DNA from: Branchiibius sp. NY16-3462-2
GTDB lineage: Bacteria > Actinomycetota > Actinomycetes > Actinomycetales > Dermatophilaceae
DNA length: 64,000 bases
Reading direction: 5' to 3'
Assembly (NCBI RefSeq): GCF_001594145.1
Contig: NZ_LVCF01000035.1
Coordinates: 186,001 to 250,000, forward strand
Position numbers and translations under genes: made by a program. The notes below the pieces were generated by a model. It was not told the DNA's origin. It saw nothing but the letters and a program-made list of their open reading frames with translations, and did not search any database. Shown here piece by piece: positions 33,710 to 42,715 of this stretch (its first letter is position 1; each line of letters begins with the position of its first letter).

Positions 33710-34716
33710 TTCGACCAGGCCTTCATCAGCAGTTCGTACGACGCGATCCGCTCAGCCGGGTCGTGCACGTTGGTGGTGATCATCAACTCGTCGGCTCCGC
33801 ACGCGGCCGCCCGCTCCGCGATGCCCTCGGCGACCTGCTCAGGGGTGCCCACCGTGGCGAACCGGGCGAAACTGGCGGCGATCTGCTCGTCCAGCGGCGT
33901 CCAGGCGTACGCCGCGGCCTCGGCCGGCGAGGGGAGCGGACCGGGGTTGTTCTGCCGCAGCCGGACCATCGACAACGCGGCCGCCCGCTGAAGTTCAGCG
34001 GCCCGCTGCTCACTGTCCGCCGCGATGGCGGCCACCGCGAGCATGCTGTGCGGCTGGGTCAGGGACCCGGGTTTGCCGGTAGGGCGGAACTCCTCGCGGT
34101 AGATCTGCATCGCCTCGCGCGGATCCGCCTCGCCGAAGTGCCCGGCGTAGGCAAAGGCGACGCCGGCTGCGGCAGCCGCCTGCGCGCCGTACAGGCTGGA
34201 GCCCAGGATCCACACCGGGGGCAGCGGTACGTCGGTCGGCTGGGCCGAGATCGGGGCGAACGGGTGCTCGGCGGGGAACCCCTCGACGTACGCCAACAAC
34301 TCGGCGTACTGCTGGGGAAAGTCGTTGGCCATCAGGGCTTCCCGGCTCCGGCGCAACGCCAACGCCGTCAGTTGGTCGGTGCCCGGAGCACGGCCCAGAC
34401 CCAGGTCGATGCGGCCGGGGTGCAGCGCCTCCAGGACGCGGAACTGCTCGGCGACCTGCAGGGGCGCATAATTGGGCAGCATGATGCCGCCCGCGCCGAC
34501 GCGGATCGTCTCCGTGTGGTCGGCGACCGTCGCGATCATCACGACCGGCGCGCTGCTGGCGACGCTGGGGATGTTGTGGTGCTCAGCGACCCAGAACCGG
34601 TGATAGCCGAACGACTCGGCCGCCTTGGCGAGCTGCACGGTCTCACGCAGGGCGTCCGAACCCGTGCGGCCGGAGGCGATGGGGGACAGATCCAGGACAG
34701 ACAGCGGAAGGTTCAC
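33706..34716 (-). CDS. LLM-class flavin-dependent oxidoreductase
   Basis: A 336-residue bacterial-luciferase-like oxidoreductase, a TIM-barrel family using FMN or F420. The start VNLPLSVLDLSPIASG and the segments ESFGYHRFWVAEHHNIP, RVGAGGIMLPNYAPLQVAEQF and PGRIDLGLGRAPGTD are characteristic. The GTG at 34716 is chosen by family N-terminus; an in-frame ATG at 34749 would add 11 residues and reach towards the plsC promoter. Substrate unknown. Its stop and the ldh stop share the palindrome CTAG. Confidence 0.88.
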   Translation of the reverse strand: MNLPLSVLDLSPIASGRTGSDALRETVQLAKAAESFGYHRFWVAEHHNIPSVASSAPVVMIATVADHTETIRVGAGGIMLPNYAPLQVAEQFRVLEALHPGRIDLGLGRAPGTDQLTALALRRSREALMANDFPQQYAELLAYVEGFPAEHPFAPISAQPTDVPLPPVWILGSSLYGAQAAAAAGVAFAYAGHFGEADPREAMQIYREEFRPTGKPGSLTQPHSMLAVAAIAADSEQRAAELQRAAALSMVRLRQNNPGPLPSPAEAAAYAWTPLDEQIAASFARFATVGTPEQVAEGIAERAAACGADELMITTNVHDPAERIASYELLMKAWSN

Positions 34717-34755
34717 GCTCAGTACAACCCCACCGACCCGGCGGCGCATTCCGCC

Positions 34756-34770
34756 TAAAGTGTGTCCATG
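34756..34770 (+). promoter_or_regulatory. Leaderless promoter of the PlsC-like gene
   Basis: TAAAGT at 34756-34761 lies 6 bases before the ATG at 34768. This supports that start over the GTG at 34762. Confidence 0.6.
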
Positions 34771-35541
34771 GAGCCTTTTTACGGGAGCATCATCCGCATC
34801 GCGCAGGGCGCCTTCGTGGCCCAGGGCCTGAAGGTGACCCGGATCGGATCGGAGAACATCCCGCGTAAGGGCGGCGCGGTGATCGCGCTGAACCACATCG
34901 GCTACATGGATTTCGCCCTGGCCGGCTACCCAGCGCTCGACCAGCATCGAATGATCCGCTTCATGGCCAAGAAGGAGGTCTTCGACCACAAGGTCTCCGG
35001 ACCTCTGATGCGGGGGATGAAGCACATCCCGGTGGACCGTTCGGCGGGCATCGGGGCCTATCAGGCCGCCGTCCAGGCCCTGAAGGACGGCGAATTGATT
35101 GGGGTGTTCCCGGAGAGCACCGTCTCCCGGTCTTTTGAACTGCGCGGCTTCAAGACCGGTGCGGTGCGGATGGCGGCCGAGGCAGGGGTGCCGGTCCTGC
35201 CGTTGATCGTGTGGGGTTCCCAGCGGATCTGGACCAAGGGCCACCCCAAGCGCCTGGGCCGCACCAACATCCCGGTCACCGTGCGGGTGGGTGAGCCGAT
35301 CTGGATCTCGCCGGACGCGGATGCCGAGGTCGCGACCAAGGACCTGCATGCGGTGATGGAGACGATCCTGCACGAGGTCCAGGAGGCCTACGAGCCGCTG
35401 ACCGGCGACGACCTGGTGTTCCTGCCCGCACGCCTGGGTGGCAAGGCGCCGACGCTCGAGGCAGCCGCAGCGATCGAGGATGCGGAGTTGGCCCAGAAGA
35501 AGGCTGCCCTGGCCGCCCGCCGCGCACAGAAGGATTCCTGA
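34768..35541 (+). CDS. 1-acyl-sn-glycerol-3-phosphate acyltransferase (PlsC family)
   Basis: A 257-residue membrane-associated acyltransferase that would acylate lysophosphatidic acid in phospholipid synthesis. The catalytic HxxxxD is in LNHIGYMDFALAG near residue 42; motif III is GVFPESTVSRSFELRGFKTGAVRMA near 115; motif IV is VPVLPLIVWG. The C-terminal 40 residues form an Ala/Glu/Lys-rich helix (AELAQKKAALAARRAQK). It is followed by the recQ-like gene 46 bases later on the same strand. Confidence 0.9.
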   Translation: MEPFYGSIIRIAQGAFVAQGLKVTRIGSENIPRKGGAVIALNHIGYMDFALAGYPALDQHRMIRFMAKKEVFDHKVSGPLMRGMKHIPVDRSAGIGAYQAAVQALKDGELIGVFPESTVSRSFELRGFKTGAVRMAAEAGVPVLPLIVWGSQRIWTKGHPKRLGRTNIPVTVRVGEPIWISPDADAEVATKDLHAVMETILHEVQEAYEPLTGDDLVFLPARLGGKAPTLEAAAAIEDAELAQKKAALAARRAQKDS

Positions 35542-35587
35542 GTCCTGCTACGGAGCACTGTCGGTGCCTGCTGAAAAGGTCACGGGC

Positions 35588-37663
35588 ATGTCGACCAACA
35601 CCCTGACTCCTGTCGCCGCCCGCACCCTGTCCGCGCTGGCAGGACCTGACGCGCAACTGCGTGACGGGCAGGGTGAAGCGCTCGACGCGTTGCTCGAGCC
35701 CGGCGCACGGGTTCTGGTGGTGCAGGCGACCGGTTGGGGCAAGTCAGCGGTCTACTGGATCGCGACCGCGACGCTGCGCTCCCAGGGCGCGGGTCCGACA
35801 CTGGTGGTGTCACCGCTGTTATCGCTGATGCGCGATCAGGTCGCGGCGGCGGAGCGGGCCGGCTTGCGGGCGGCGACCTTGAACAGTGCCAACTTCGAAG
35901 AGTGGTCGGCAGTCGAATCCGCTTTGTTGGCAGACGAACTCGATGTCCTGCTGGTGTCACCGGAGCGGTTGGCCAACCCCGCGTTCGGCTCGCGCGTCAT
36001 GGACGCCTTGGCCGGTCGGCTGGGGTTGCTGGTTATTGACGAGGCGCACTCGATCTCCGACTGGGGTCATGATTTCCGGCCGGACTACCGCCGGTTGGCG
36101 CGGCTGCTGCCGACGCTGTCACCGTCGGCTCCCGTGCTTGCCACCACGGCGACGGCGAACTCGAGGGTCGTGGATGACGTTGCGGCACAACTGGGTTCCG
36201 AGACAACCGTGCTGCGCGGTCCGCTGGCGAGGCGCAGTCTGCAGCTGGCCGTGCTGCCGCGGATGGACCCGTTGTCGCGGTACGCCTGGGTGGTGGCCAA
36301 CCTGCCGTCCCTGCCGGGCAGCGGCATCATCTACACCCTGACCGTGGCCGACGCCGAGCGGCTGGCCGACGCGATCCAGGCGGAGTACGGCGATGGGTTC
36401 CCTGTCGCTGCCTACACCGGTGGCGTGGATGCGCAGGCCCGTCTGCGGTTGGAAGAGTCCCTGCGCGACAATACGGTCAAGGCGTTGGTGGCGACCTCCG
36501 CGCTCGGAATGGGTTACGACAAGCCGGATTTGGGTTTCGTGGTGCACGTCGGCGCCCCGCCGTCACCGGTCGCGTACTACCAGCAGGTGGGTCGCGCCGG
36601 TCGCGCGATCGACTCAGCCATCGCCCTTCTGTTGCCCGCACCTTCTGACGATGCAGTGTGGGACTACTTCGCGACAGCGACCATCCCTACCTCGTCGGAG
36701 GTCTCCCGGCTCCTGGCCTTGCTCTCTGACCAGCCCCAGTCGATCCCCGCTCTGGAGGCCGAGTCCGGCATCCGGCGATCACGGGTGGAGTTGCTGTTGA
36801 AACAGCTGGCAGTGGAGGACGTTGTGTCCCGCACGGCTGACGGTTGGATCAGCACCGGCGCAACGTGGGAGTTCGACCAGGCGCACTACGACGGCGTGCT
36901 GGCGCAGCGTCGCGCTGAGGCGGACATCATGCGTGCGTACGTGCGTGGCGAGCGGTGCCTGATGCAGCTGCTCCAACAGTCGCTCGATGATCCGACCGCA
37001 ACGCCGTGTGGTCGCTGCAGTGTGTGTCTGGGCAGCTTGCCGGACGGTCTGAGTGCGGACGTGTCGTCGGCCGCCGTGGCCAGTGTGCGGTCCCGGTTGC
37101 GGACCGGCAGCCAGGTGCTCGAGCCGCGCAAGATGTGGCCGGGCGGTGCCTTCGGCACGAAGGGCCGGATCCCGCCGCAGTTGCAGGCCGAGCCAGGTCG
37201 CGTCCTGGTCCACGCTGATGCTGTCGAATGGTCCGGGGAACTGGCCGGCGCGTTGTCATCCGATGGCCCGGCCTCTGCTGACCTTTTGGATGCAGCTGTG
37301 AGTTGCCTTGTCAGCTGGAAAGACTCGTGGTCAAGCCGGCCGACCATGATCGTCAGTCTGGCCGCTGCGAACCGGCGCGAGTTGGTCGCGTCCGTGGCGG
37401 AACGACTGGCTGCAGCGGGGCGGTTGCCGACGGCTGCCTGGGACGTATCGCTCGCTGGCCACCCCGGTGCGGCTGCTTCGGGGGAGGAGGCGGCCTGGTG
37501 GCGCACGGTGCTCATCGACCCGCCGGAGGTGGCCGGGCAGCAGGTGCTTCTCGTGGTCGACGAGACGTCCTCGGGTTGGGTGTGCACGGTCGCGACGGCG
37601 GCGCTGCGGGACTCCGGAGCGAGCGGCGTGCTGCCGTTGGTGGTCCACCGGACGGTGGGATAA
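35588..37663 (+). CDS. RecQ-family DNA helicase with phosphoribosyltransferase-like tail
   Basis: A 691-residue superfamily 2 helicase. The Q-motif region LRDGQGEALDALLEPGARVL is followed by Walker A ATGWGKSAVYW near residue 45, DEAH box VIDEAHSISDWGHDFRPDYR near 149, LATTATAN, and motif VI YYQQVGRAGRA. The zinc module has Cys in GERCLMQLL and CGRCSVC near 456-480. Instead of an HRDC domain, the last 200 residues end in VLLVVDETSSGWVCTVATAALRDSG, which resembles a PRPP-binding loop of type I phosphoribosyltransferases with altered residues. The ATG at 35588 is most likely; a GTG at 35564 is possible. Confidence 0.88.
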   Translation: MSTNTLTPVAARTLSALAGPDAQLRDGQGEALDALLEPGARVLVVQATGWGKSAVYWIATATLRSQGAGPTLVVSPLLSLMRDQVAAAERAGLRAATLNSANFEEWSAVESALLADELDVLLVSPERLANPAFGSRVMDALAGRLGLLVIDEAHSISDWGHDFRPDYRRLARLLPTLSPSAPVLATTATANSRVVDDVAAQLGSETTVLRGPLARRSLQLAVLPRMDPLSRYAWVVANLPSLPGSGIIYTLTVADAERLADAIQAEYGDGFPVAAYTGGVDAQARLRLEESLRDNTVKALVATSALGMGYDKPDLGFVVHVGAPPSPVAYYQQVGRAGRAIDSAIALLLPAPSDDAVWDYFATATIPTSSEVSRLLALLSDQPQSIPALEAESGIRRSRVELLLKQLAVEDVVSRTADGWISTGATWEFDQAHYDGVLAQRRAEADIMRAYVRGERCLMQLLQQSLDDPTATPCGRCSVCLGSLPDGLSADVSSAAVASVRSRLRTGSQVLEPRKMWPGGAFGTKGRIPPQLQAEPGRVLVHADAVEWSGELAGALSSDGPASADLLDAAVSCLVSWKDSWSSRPTMIVSLAAANRRELVASVAERLAAAGRLPTAAWDVSLAGHPGAAASGEEAAWWRTVLIDPPEVAGQQVLLVVDETSSGWVCTVATAALRDSGASGVLPLVVHRTVG

Positions 37664-37669
37664 GTGGTA

Positions 37670-37695
37670 CCCCTGCGGCAGCCGTGGCAGCGGGG
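37670..37695 (+). terminator. Imperfect hairpin between recQ-like and mgtA genes
   Basis: CCCCTGC (37670-37676) can pair with GCAGCGGGG (37687-37695) with a 2-base bulge. It lies just after the recQ-like stop and just before the next promoter, so a terminator role is plausible but weak. Confidence 0.35.
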
Positions 37696-37696
37696 T

Positions 37697-37712
37697 TATC
37701 GTGACAATCGTG
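37697..37712 (+). promoter_or_regulatory. Leaderless promoter of the P-type ATPase gene
   Basis: TATCGT at 37697-37702 lies 7 bases before the GTG at 37710. This leaves no room for an M-box magnesium riboswitch. Confidence 0.55.
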
Positions 37713-40325
37713 GCGCAGCCGTTGACCTTTGCGGAGGCCGCCTCGGCCTCGGTAGACGATGTTCTGGCGACGGTGGAATCCAGCCATGACGGGCTGACCT
37801 CGACCGAGGCGGCGGCTCGCCTACAGCGGGACGGGCCGAACGCCGTACGCACTGAACGCGTGCGAGCGATCGTGATCCTTGCCCACCAGCTGAACAACGC
37901 GGTCTTGATCCTGCTGGCCGGCACGGCGGTCGCGTCGGTCTTCCTGGGGGACCGGACCCAGGCAGCGATCATCGGGATCATCCTGCTGGTCAGTATCAGC
38001 CTGGGATTCGTCAACGAGTACCGCGCCCAGCGGGCGACCGAGGCGATGCACTCCCGGGTCCGGCACACCACCGTCGTCCAACGCGACGGCCAGTTCACCC
38101 CTGTGGATGTGGGTGACCTGGTGACCGGCGACGTCATCCGGTTGACGCTTGGCGAGGCGGTGCCGGCCGATCTGCGGCTGATCAGCGTGGACGGGCTCAG
38201 TTGTAACGAGGGCCTCCTGACCGGGGAATCGGTGAGTGCGGACAAACAGGTGGACCCCGTTCCAGAGGGCACTGCGATGGCTGATGCCACTGATCTGGCG
38301 TTCATGGGGACCATCGTGACGGCCGGCAGCGGCGTCGGGGTCGTCTACGCAACTGGTGCGTCCGCCGAGTTCGGCCGCATCGCGGCGAGCCTGGACACTC
38401 GCGCTCCCGAGACCCCGTTCCAGCTCGGACTGCGCAAGTTCTCCTACTTGCTCCTGTGGGTTGCTGTCGTGCTGACCATCTTCATTCTGCTCACCAATCT
38501 GCTGATGCGCCGACCGGTCATCGACTCCCTGCTGTTCGCACTGGCGATCGCGGTCGGGATCACCCCTCAGCTTCTTCCGGCGGTGGTCAGCAGCAGCCTG
38601 GCCAACGGGTCGGCACAGTTGGCCAAGCGGAAGGTTCTGGTCAAGCGGTTGGTGTGTATCGAAGACCTCGGCGACGTCGATGTGCTCGTGACCGATAAGA
38701 CGGGCACGTTGACGGAGGGACACATCAGTTTCGGTGCCGCCGTCGACCCGGCCGGCAACCCTGATCCCACGGTGTTGCGACTGGGGCTGTTGTCGACCGA
38801 CGTCGACCCGGCGACCGGAGGGGCGAGTGGCAACGATATGGATGACGCGCTGTGGCAGGCACCTGCCGCGCGAGCCGACGGACAACCCATCACGCAGGGG
38901 TGCACCCGGATCGCGCTGCTGGCTTTCGATCACACCCGCCGGATGACTTCGACGGTGGTCGAGGTGCCGGGAGCGCAGGACCAACGCCTCCTGGTGACCA
39001 AAGGGGCACCGGAACAGGTCATGGTGCAGTGCGTGGACCTGCCATCGGGTGCGCAGCGCACGCTGGACGGCCTCTTCGAGCAGGGGCTGCGGGTCGTCGC
39101 GGTCGCGAGCCGGCCGGCCCCCGGGCTTACCGCCGTGCACCCGGATGACGAACGGGCACTGCACCTGGCCGGTTTCTTGTGCTTCGCGGATAACCCCAAG
39201 GAAGCGGCTCGCGATTCGCTACGGCAGCTGCACGATCTGCAGATCGAGGTCAAGGTCGCCACGGGCGACAACGCCCAGGTCGCGCAGAAGGTATGCGCCG
39301 ACCTCGGGCTGGTGTCCAAGGGTGCGATCACCGGCAGCCAGATCGATGCGCTGCATGATGATGCGGCTTTCGATGAAATGGTCGCCAACACAACCGTTTT
39401 CGCCCGTGTCACCCCCGAACAGAAGGCGCGGATCGTGCGCTCCGCGCGGGGCCGGGGACGCTCGGTGGCCTTTCTGGGCGACGGCGTGAATGATGCTCCG
39501 GCGCTGCATGCTGCAGACGTGGGGATCTCCGTGGACTCGGCGACCGACGTGGCCAAGGATGCCGCGGATGTCGTGTTGTTGGACAAGGACCTGGGAGTGC
39601 TTGCCGACGGAGTCGCGCAGGGCCGGCGGATCTTTGCCAACACCATCAAATACGTCCTGATGGGCACCTCGAGCAACTTCGGCAACATGTTCAGTGCGGC
39701 CGCGGCATCGGCCTTCCTGACCTTCCTGCCGATGCTGCCGGGCCAGATCCTGCTGAACAATCTGCTCTACGACAGTTCGCAGTTGGCGATCCCGACCGAC
39801 CGGGTCGATGCGGAGCAACTGCGCGCGCCGTCGCACTGGGATGTGGGTTTCATCCGGCGGTTCATGCTCACCTTCGGTCCGATCAGTTCGCTCTTCGACT
39901 TCCTGACTTTCGCTCTCATGCTGACTGTGCTGCACGCCGGACCGCCGGAGTTCCGCACGGGTTGGTTCGTGGAGTCCTTGGCGACGCAGACGCTGATCAT
40001 CTTCGCTATCCGCACCCGGCGGATCCCCTTCCTGCGCAGCAAGCCAAGTCTGCCGCTGGTGTTCGCCACCACCGCCGCCATCGCGGTCGGCGTCGGCATC
40101 ACCCTTTCTCCGCTCGCGGCAGAGTTGGGCTTCACTTCGCTACCTCTGGCTTTCTATCTCGCACTGGTGGGACTGACCATCGCATACCTGCTCCTGGTCG
40201 AGGCGACCAAGAAGGTCTTCTACGACGATCCGATGCACCTGGCCGGGCCGCGACCGCGTATCAGAGGCCAGGCCCACCGGATAGATCGGCGCGCGGCTCG
40301 ATTCACCCAGCACGCCGGGTCGTGA
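37710..40325 (+). CDS. Magnesium-translocating P-type ATPase (MgtA/MgtB family)
   Basis: An 871-residue P-type ATPase, type IIIB, that would import Mg2+ across the membrane. Actuator loop motif LLTGESVSADKQVDP, phosphorylation motif VLVTDKTGTLTEGHISFG (Asp near residue 328), ATP-binding KGAPEQVMVQC, and hinge FLGDGVNDAPALHAADVGISV near 589 are all visible. The cytoplasmic N-terminus (FAEAASASVDDVLATVESSHDGLT) and about ten membrane helices complete the family plan; VGITPQLLPAVVSSSLANG is the MgtA-type M4 region. The GTG start at 37710 follows a -10 box; a second GTG at 37701 overlaps the box. Confidence 0.92.
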   Translation: MAQPLTFAEAASASVDDVLATVESSHDGLTSTEAAARLQRDGPNAVRTERVRAIVILAHQLNNAVLILLAGTAVASVFLGDRTQAAIIGIILLVSISLGFVNEYRAQRATEAMHSRVRHTTVVQRDGQFTPVDVGDLVTGDVIRLTLGEAVPADLRLISVDGLSCNEGLLTGESVSADKQVDPVPEGTAMADATDLAFMGTIVTAGSGVGVVYATGASAEFGRIAASLDTRAPETPFQLGLRKFSYLLLWVAVVLTIFILLTNLLMRRPVIDSLLFALAIAVGITPQLLPAVVSSSLANGSAQLAKRKVLVKRLVCIEDLGDVDVLVTDKTGTLTEGHISFGAAVDPAGNPDPTVLRLGLLSTDVDPATGGASGNDMDDALWQAPAARADGQPITQGCTRIALLAFDHTRRMTSTVVEVPGAQDQRLLVTKGAPEQVMVQCVDLPSGAQRTLDGLFEQGLRVVAVASRPAPGLTAVHPDDERALHLAGFLCFADNPKEAARDSLRQLHDLQIEVKVATGDNAQVAQKVCADLGLVSKGAITGSQIDALHDDAAFDEMVANTTVFARVTPEQKARIVRSARGRGRSVAFLGDGVNDAPALHAADVGISVDSATDVAKDAADVVLLDKDLGVLADGVAQGRRIFANTIKYVLMGTSSNFGNMFSAAAASAFLTFLPMLPGQILLNNLLYDSSQLAIPTDRVDAEQLRAPSHWDVGFIRRFMLTFGPISSLFDFLTFALMLTVLHAGPPEFRTGWFVESLATQTLIIFAIRTRRIPFLRSKPSLPLVFATTAAIAVGVGITLSPLAAELGFTSLPLAFYLALVGLTIAYLLLVEATKKVFYDDPMHLAGPRPRIRGQAHRIDRRAARFTQHAGS

Positions 40326-40363
40326 GCTCACCCGCGGGAGGCTACGAGGTGCTGGTCGGCGGG

Positions 40364-40564
40364 GACTGTCGGTAGATGAGCGATGACACTCCAGACACGT
40401 ACGTGGCTCCCGTGGACCAGCAGGACGGCGGACCGGGGTCTCATTCCGAGGATGACTTTCGCGGCGCCGATAACGATGTGGCCAGCGGTGGATCGGACGA
40501 GGGCGCCAGCGAGAGTGCCGATGCCGACGCCAACCAGGACGACGACTCGGATGGTGACGTCTAG
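40364..40564 (+). repeat. Left copy of the ~180-bp repeat flanking the HNH gene
   Basis: About 180 bases from 40364 are closely similar to 42514-42690, including GACnGT, a 6-base gap, and ATGAGCGATGACACTCCAGA. Both copies point the same way, forming direct repeats on either side of the HNH gene. The 3' ends diverge. Confidence 0.8.
40376..40564 (+). CDS. Small acidic Gly/Ser/Asp-rich protein (copy A)
   Basis: A 62-residue, strongly acidic, probably disordered protein: MSDDTPDTYVAPVDQQDGGP, then a Ser/Asp/Gly-rich run ending in DDDSDGDV. It lacks Cys, signal peptide and membrane segment. The near-identical copy B lies 2.15 kb away on the same strand. Both have GACnGT exactly 6 bases before the ATG, the leaderless spacing used by other genes here, and protein similarity is retained where silent changes have occurred, so expression is likely. 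Function unknown. Confidence 0.65.
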   Translation: MSDDTPDTYVAPVDQQDGGPGSHSEDDFRGADNDVASGGSDEGASESADADANQDDDSDGDV

Positions 40565-40579
40565 GGCTGGGAACCTCCA

Positions 40580-40596
40580 GGGGGCTGTCGTCCCCC
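40580..40596. terminator. Hairpin between acidic gene A and the converging HNH gene
   Basis: GGGGG-CTGTCGT-CCCCC forms a 5-bp GC stem with a 7-base loop between the two convergent stops. Confidence 0.5.
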
Positions 40597-40653
40597 ATCG
40601 CTGGTTGCTCAGTCGCGATTTCTCAGTTGCCTGGTCGTCAGTCGCCGGTTTGA

Positions 40654-42348
40654 TCAGTCGCCGGGGGTGGTGAGGTAGGTGCGGCCGGTGGGGCTGGTCC
40701 AGGTGCAGACCCCGGTGGGGGACATGGTCACTTTCCAGCCGCCTTCGTGTTTGGCGCGGTGATGGTGTCGGCACAGGCATTGCAGGTTGTGCGCCGCGGT
40801 CTCTCCGTCGGGGTAGCGGACGACGTGGTCGATGTCGGACAGTTTCGCGGGTCGGGTGCAGCCGGGGAAGCGGCAGTGTTGGTCGCGGGCTTGCACGAAC
40901 CGGGCCAGGCGGGCACCGGGCCGGTAGGAGCGGTCACCGGTTTCCACCACGACGCCTGTTGCCGTGTCGGTGAGGGCTCGGGAGAGTTTCACCCCGAGGA
41001 GGTGGGTCATTTCGGTGATGGTCCGTGCGGGGATGACCCCGACCCGGGGTAGCAGCAGGTCACCGATGGCTTGGCCTGGTGGGCGGTGTTGGTGGGTGAG
41101 GTTGTCCGGTTCGGGCACGTGCTCACACCCCGGTGGTCCGGTTCGTTGTTGAAGTCCGGTGGAGGTGCTGGCGATTGCGTTGAGTTCGGCGAGTTCTTGA
41201 TCGAATAGTGCCCGGAGTTCTTCATCCATCAGGTCGCGGCCGTTGATCGGGACCAGTCCTTCGGCGCGCAGGTCCTGCTCGATCAACGCTTCGTGGGCTA
41301 ACAGGGATGCCTCGATGAAATCCAGGCCATTGAACAGGTCCTCGCCGGGGTCACCCGCGAACGGGTCGTCCTCCTCAGATCCGACCGGATCGCCGGACGC
41401 CGCCGCAGCTGGCGGGTCAGCGTCGGCTGGGGCAGTGGTGTCGATCGGGATCAGGAACGTCAGCTGGGTGTCGACACCGACCCCGGCCAGGGTCAGGTCG
41501 GTGAGGGCGTCGACCCGGCACTCCGCCAACGTCTTGTCCGTGGTGGTCACCGAGCGCAGGTCCCGGGCCAGTTGGTCGATCGCGGCCATCAGTTTCGCCG
41601 CCTCCAGAGTCGGGAGTACCGCGGTCAGTTCCGACAGGCCCGGTTCGTGATGCTCCCGGACGAACACCCCCACCGCCGAACGACGCCGTGCTTGGGCTGC
41701 GGCATCTGCTCCGATCGGGTCCAGGCGCACCCTCAGCCGGCACGCCTTCGCCCGCAGCTTCGCTGCGGTGGTGGTCTCGGGGTCACCAGCCAGAACGCGG
41801 TCCTCTACCGCGGCGGTGACGTGTTCAGGTGCGCCGGTGGTGACGTCAGCGACCACGGTGGCTTTGAACGGGTCCAACCCGCCGGCACCGACCCGGTCCA
41901 GCAACCGGGGGCAGCGATCGAGGGTGTCGATGGCGTCGCTGATCCGGTTACCGGCTTGACGGTCCGACCACCCCAACCGGGTGGCGACTTCGAGGGGGAA
42001 CCACTCATCGACGAAGGTGCCCGGCTCATGCCGCACGACCCGGGACACCAGTCGCGGCAGCGCACCTTCGACGGGGTTCGGATCCTCGCGGTGCTCGATC
42101 GCCGCAGCCTGCGCGATCCGATGCGTCTGCACACCCCACGCGCAGTTCTGCACCCGCTGCGCCAACGCCACATCCGTCAGCAGTGCTTCTTCCGACAGGG
42201 CAGCAGCACCCGAACCGACCCGGTCATACGCGATCTGCAGCAACTGCTCAGAGGCCCGCAACAGGTCCCAGACAGAGGCCCCGGTCAGCACCGCGTCCGG
42301 GACCGCGGCAACGATCCCAGAAGAGGACTCGGAGGGGGTCGCGGACAT
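40654..42348 (-). CDS. DUF222 / HNH endonuclease domain protein (13E12 repeat family)
   Basis: A 564-residue protein of the actinobacterial 13E12/DUF222 family. The long helical DUF222 part (about 30-440) includes WGVQTHRIAQAAAIEHREDPN and LRAKACRLRVRLDPIGADAAAQARRR. The C-terminal HNH nuclease (about 475-545) has CRFPGCTRPAKLSDIDHVVRY and HNLQCLCRHHHRAKHEGGW with paired Cys and the His core. These genes are often multicopy and behave like mobile or homing elements. Its position between two direct copies of a small acidic gene fits that. The ATG at 42348 is chosen because TACACT lies 6 bases upstream. Confidence 0.9.
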   Translation of the reverse strand: MSATPSESSSGIVAAVPDAVLTGASVWDLLRASEQLLQIAYDRVGSGAAALSEEALLTDVALAQRVQNCAWGVQTHRIAQAAAIEHREDPNPVEGALPRLVSRVVRHEPGTFVDEWFPLEVATRLGWSDRQAGNRISDAIDTLDRCPRLLDRVGAGGLDPFKATVVADVTTGAPEHVTAAVEDRVLAGDPETTTAAKLRAKACRLRVRLDPIGADAAAQARRRSAVGVFVREHHEPGLSELTAVLPTLEAAKLMAAIDQLARDLRSVTTTDKTLAECRVDALTDLTLAGVGVDTQLTFLIPIDTTAPADADPPAAAASGDPVGSEEDDPFAGDPGEDLFNGLDFIEASLLAHEALIEQDLRAEGLVPINGRDLMDEELRALFDQELAELNAIASTSTGLQQRTGPPGCEHVPEPDNLTHQHRPPGQAIGDLLLPRVGVIPARTITEMTHLLGVKLSRALTDTATGVVVETGDRSYRPGARLARFVQARDQHCRFPGCTRPAKLSDIDHVVRYPDGETAAHNLQCLCRHHHRAKHEGGWKVTMSPTGVCTWTSPTGRTYLTTPGD

Positions 42349-42360
42349 ACCCATAGTGTA
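42346..42360 (-). promoter_or_regulatory. Leaderless promoter of the DUF222/HNH gene
   Basis: TACACT at 42360-42355 (minus strand) lies 6 bases before the ATG at 42348. Confidence 0.55.
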
Positions 42361-42513
42361 CTGGTGTTCGACACCCGGAACCAGATATGCACAGCCCGAA
42401 TTCGATCCAATTCACTACGCTCACAGCGGAACTCGCGACGTACCGCGAGCGCGCGATCAAGGACCGTTGCCTCGGATCACCCAACGGGGGCTACACACTG
42501 GGCGCCGACATGG

Positions 42514-42690
42514 GACCGTCGATAAATGAGCGATGACACTCCAGAGACCTATGTGCCGGCCGTCGACCAGCAGGACGGCGGGCCGGGGTCGCATTCTGAC
42601 GATGACTCCGGCGGCGCCGACAACGACGTGGCCAGCGGTGGATCGGACGAAGGCGCCAGCAGCTCCAACGCGGATGACGAGCACACATCG
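42514..42690 (+). repeat. Right copy of the ~180-bp repeat flanking the HNH gene
   Basis: Direct-repeat partner of 40364-40540. The best-kept core is gccagcggtggatcggacga (42632-42651). The spacer 42361-42513 upstream holds no gene that I can see. Confidence 0.8.
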
Positions 42691-42708
42691 GACGACGACA
42701 CCGACTGA
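42526..42708 (+). CDS. Small acidic Gly/Ser/Asp-rich protein (copy B)
   Basis: A 60-residue paralogue of the acidic protein at 40376. The first 45 residues match closely (MSDDTPETYVPAVDQQDGGP, then GADNDVASGGSDEGAS), and the tail differs (SSNADDEHTSDDDTD). GACCGT lies 6 bases before the ATG. It is immediately followed by the convergent SDR gene, 7 bases away. Function unknown; a disordered charged protein. Confidence 0.65.
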   Translation: MSDDTPETYVPAVDQQDGGPGSHSDDDSGGADNDVASGGSDEGASSSNADDEHTSDDDTD

Positions 42709-42715
42709 ACCGGTC

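Noticed and set aside
37664..37709. Possible M-box magnesium riboswitch before the MgtA-type gene
   Set aside because: Only 46 bases separate the genes and the -10 box lies 7 bases from the start, so no structured leader can exist.
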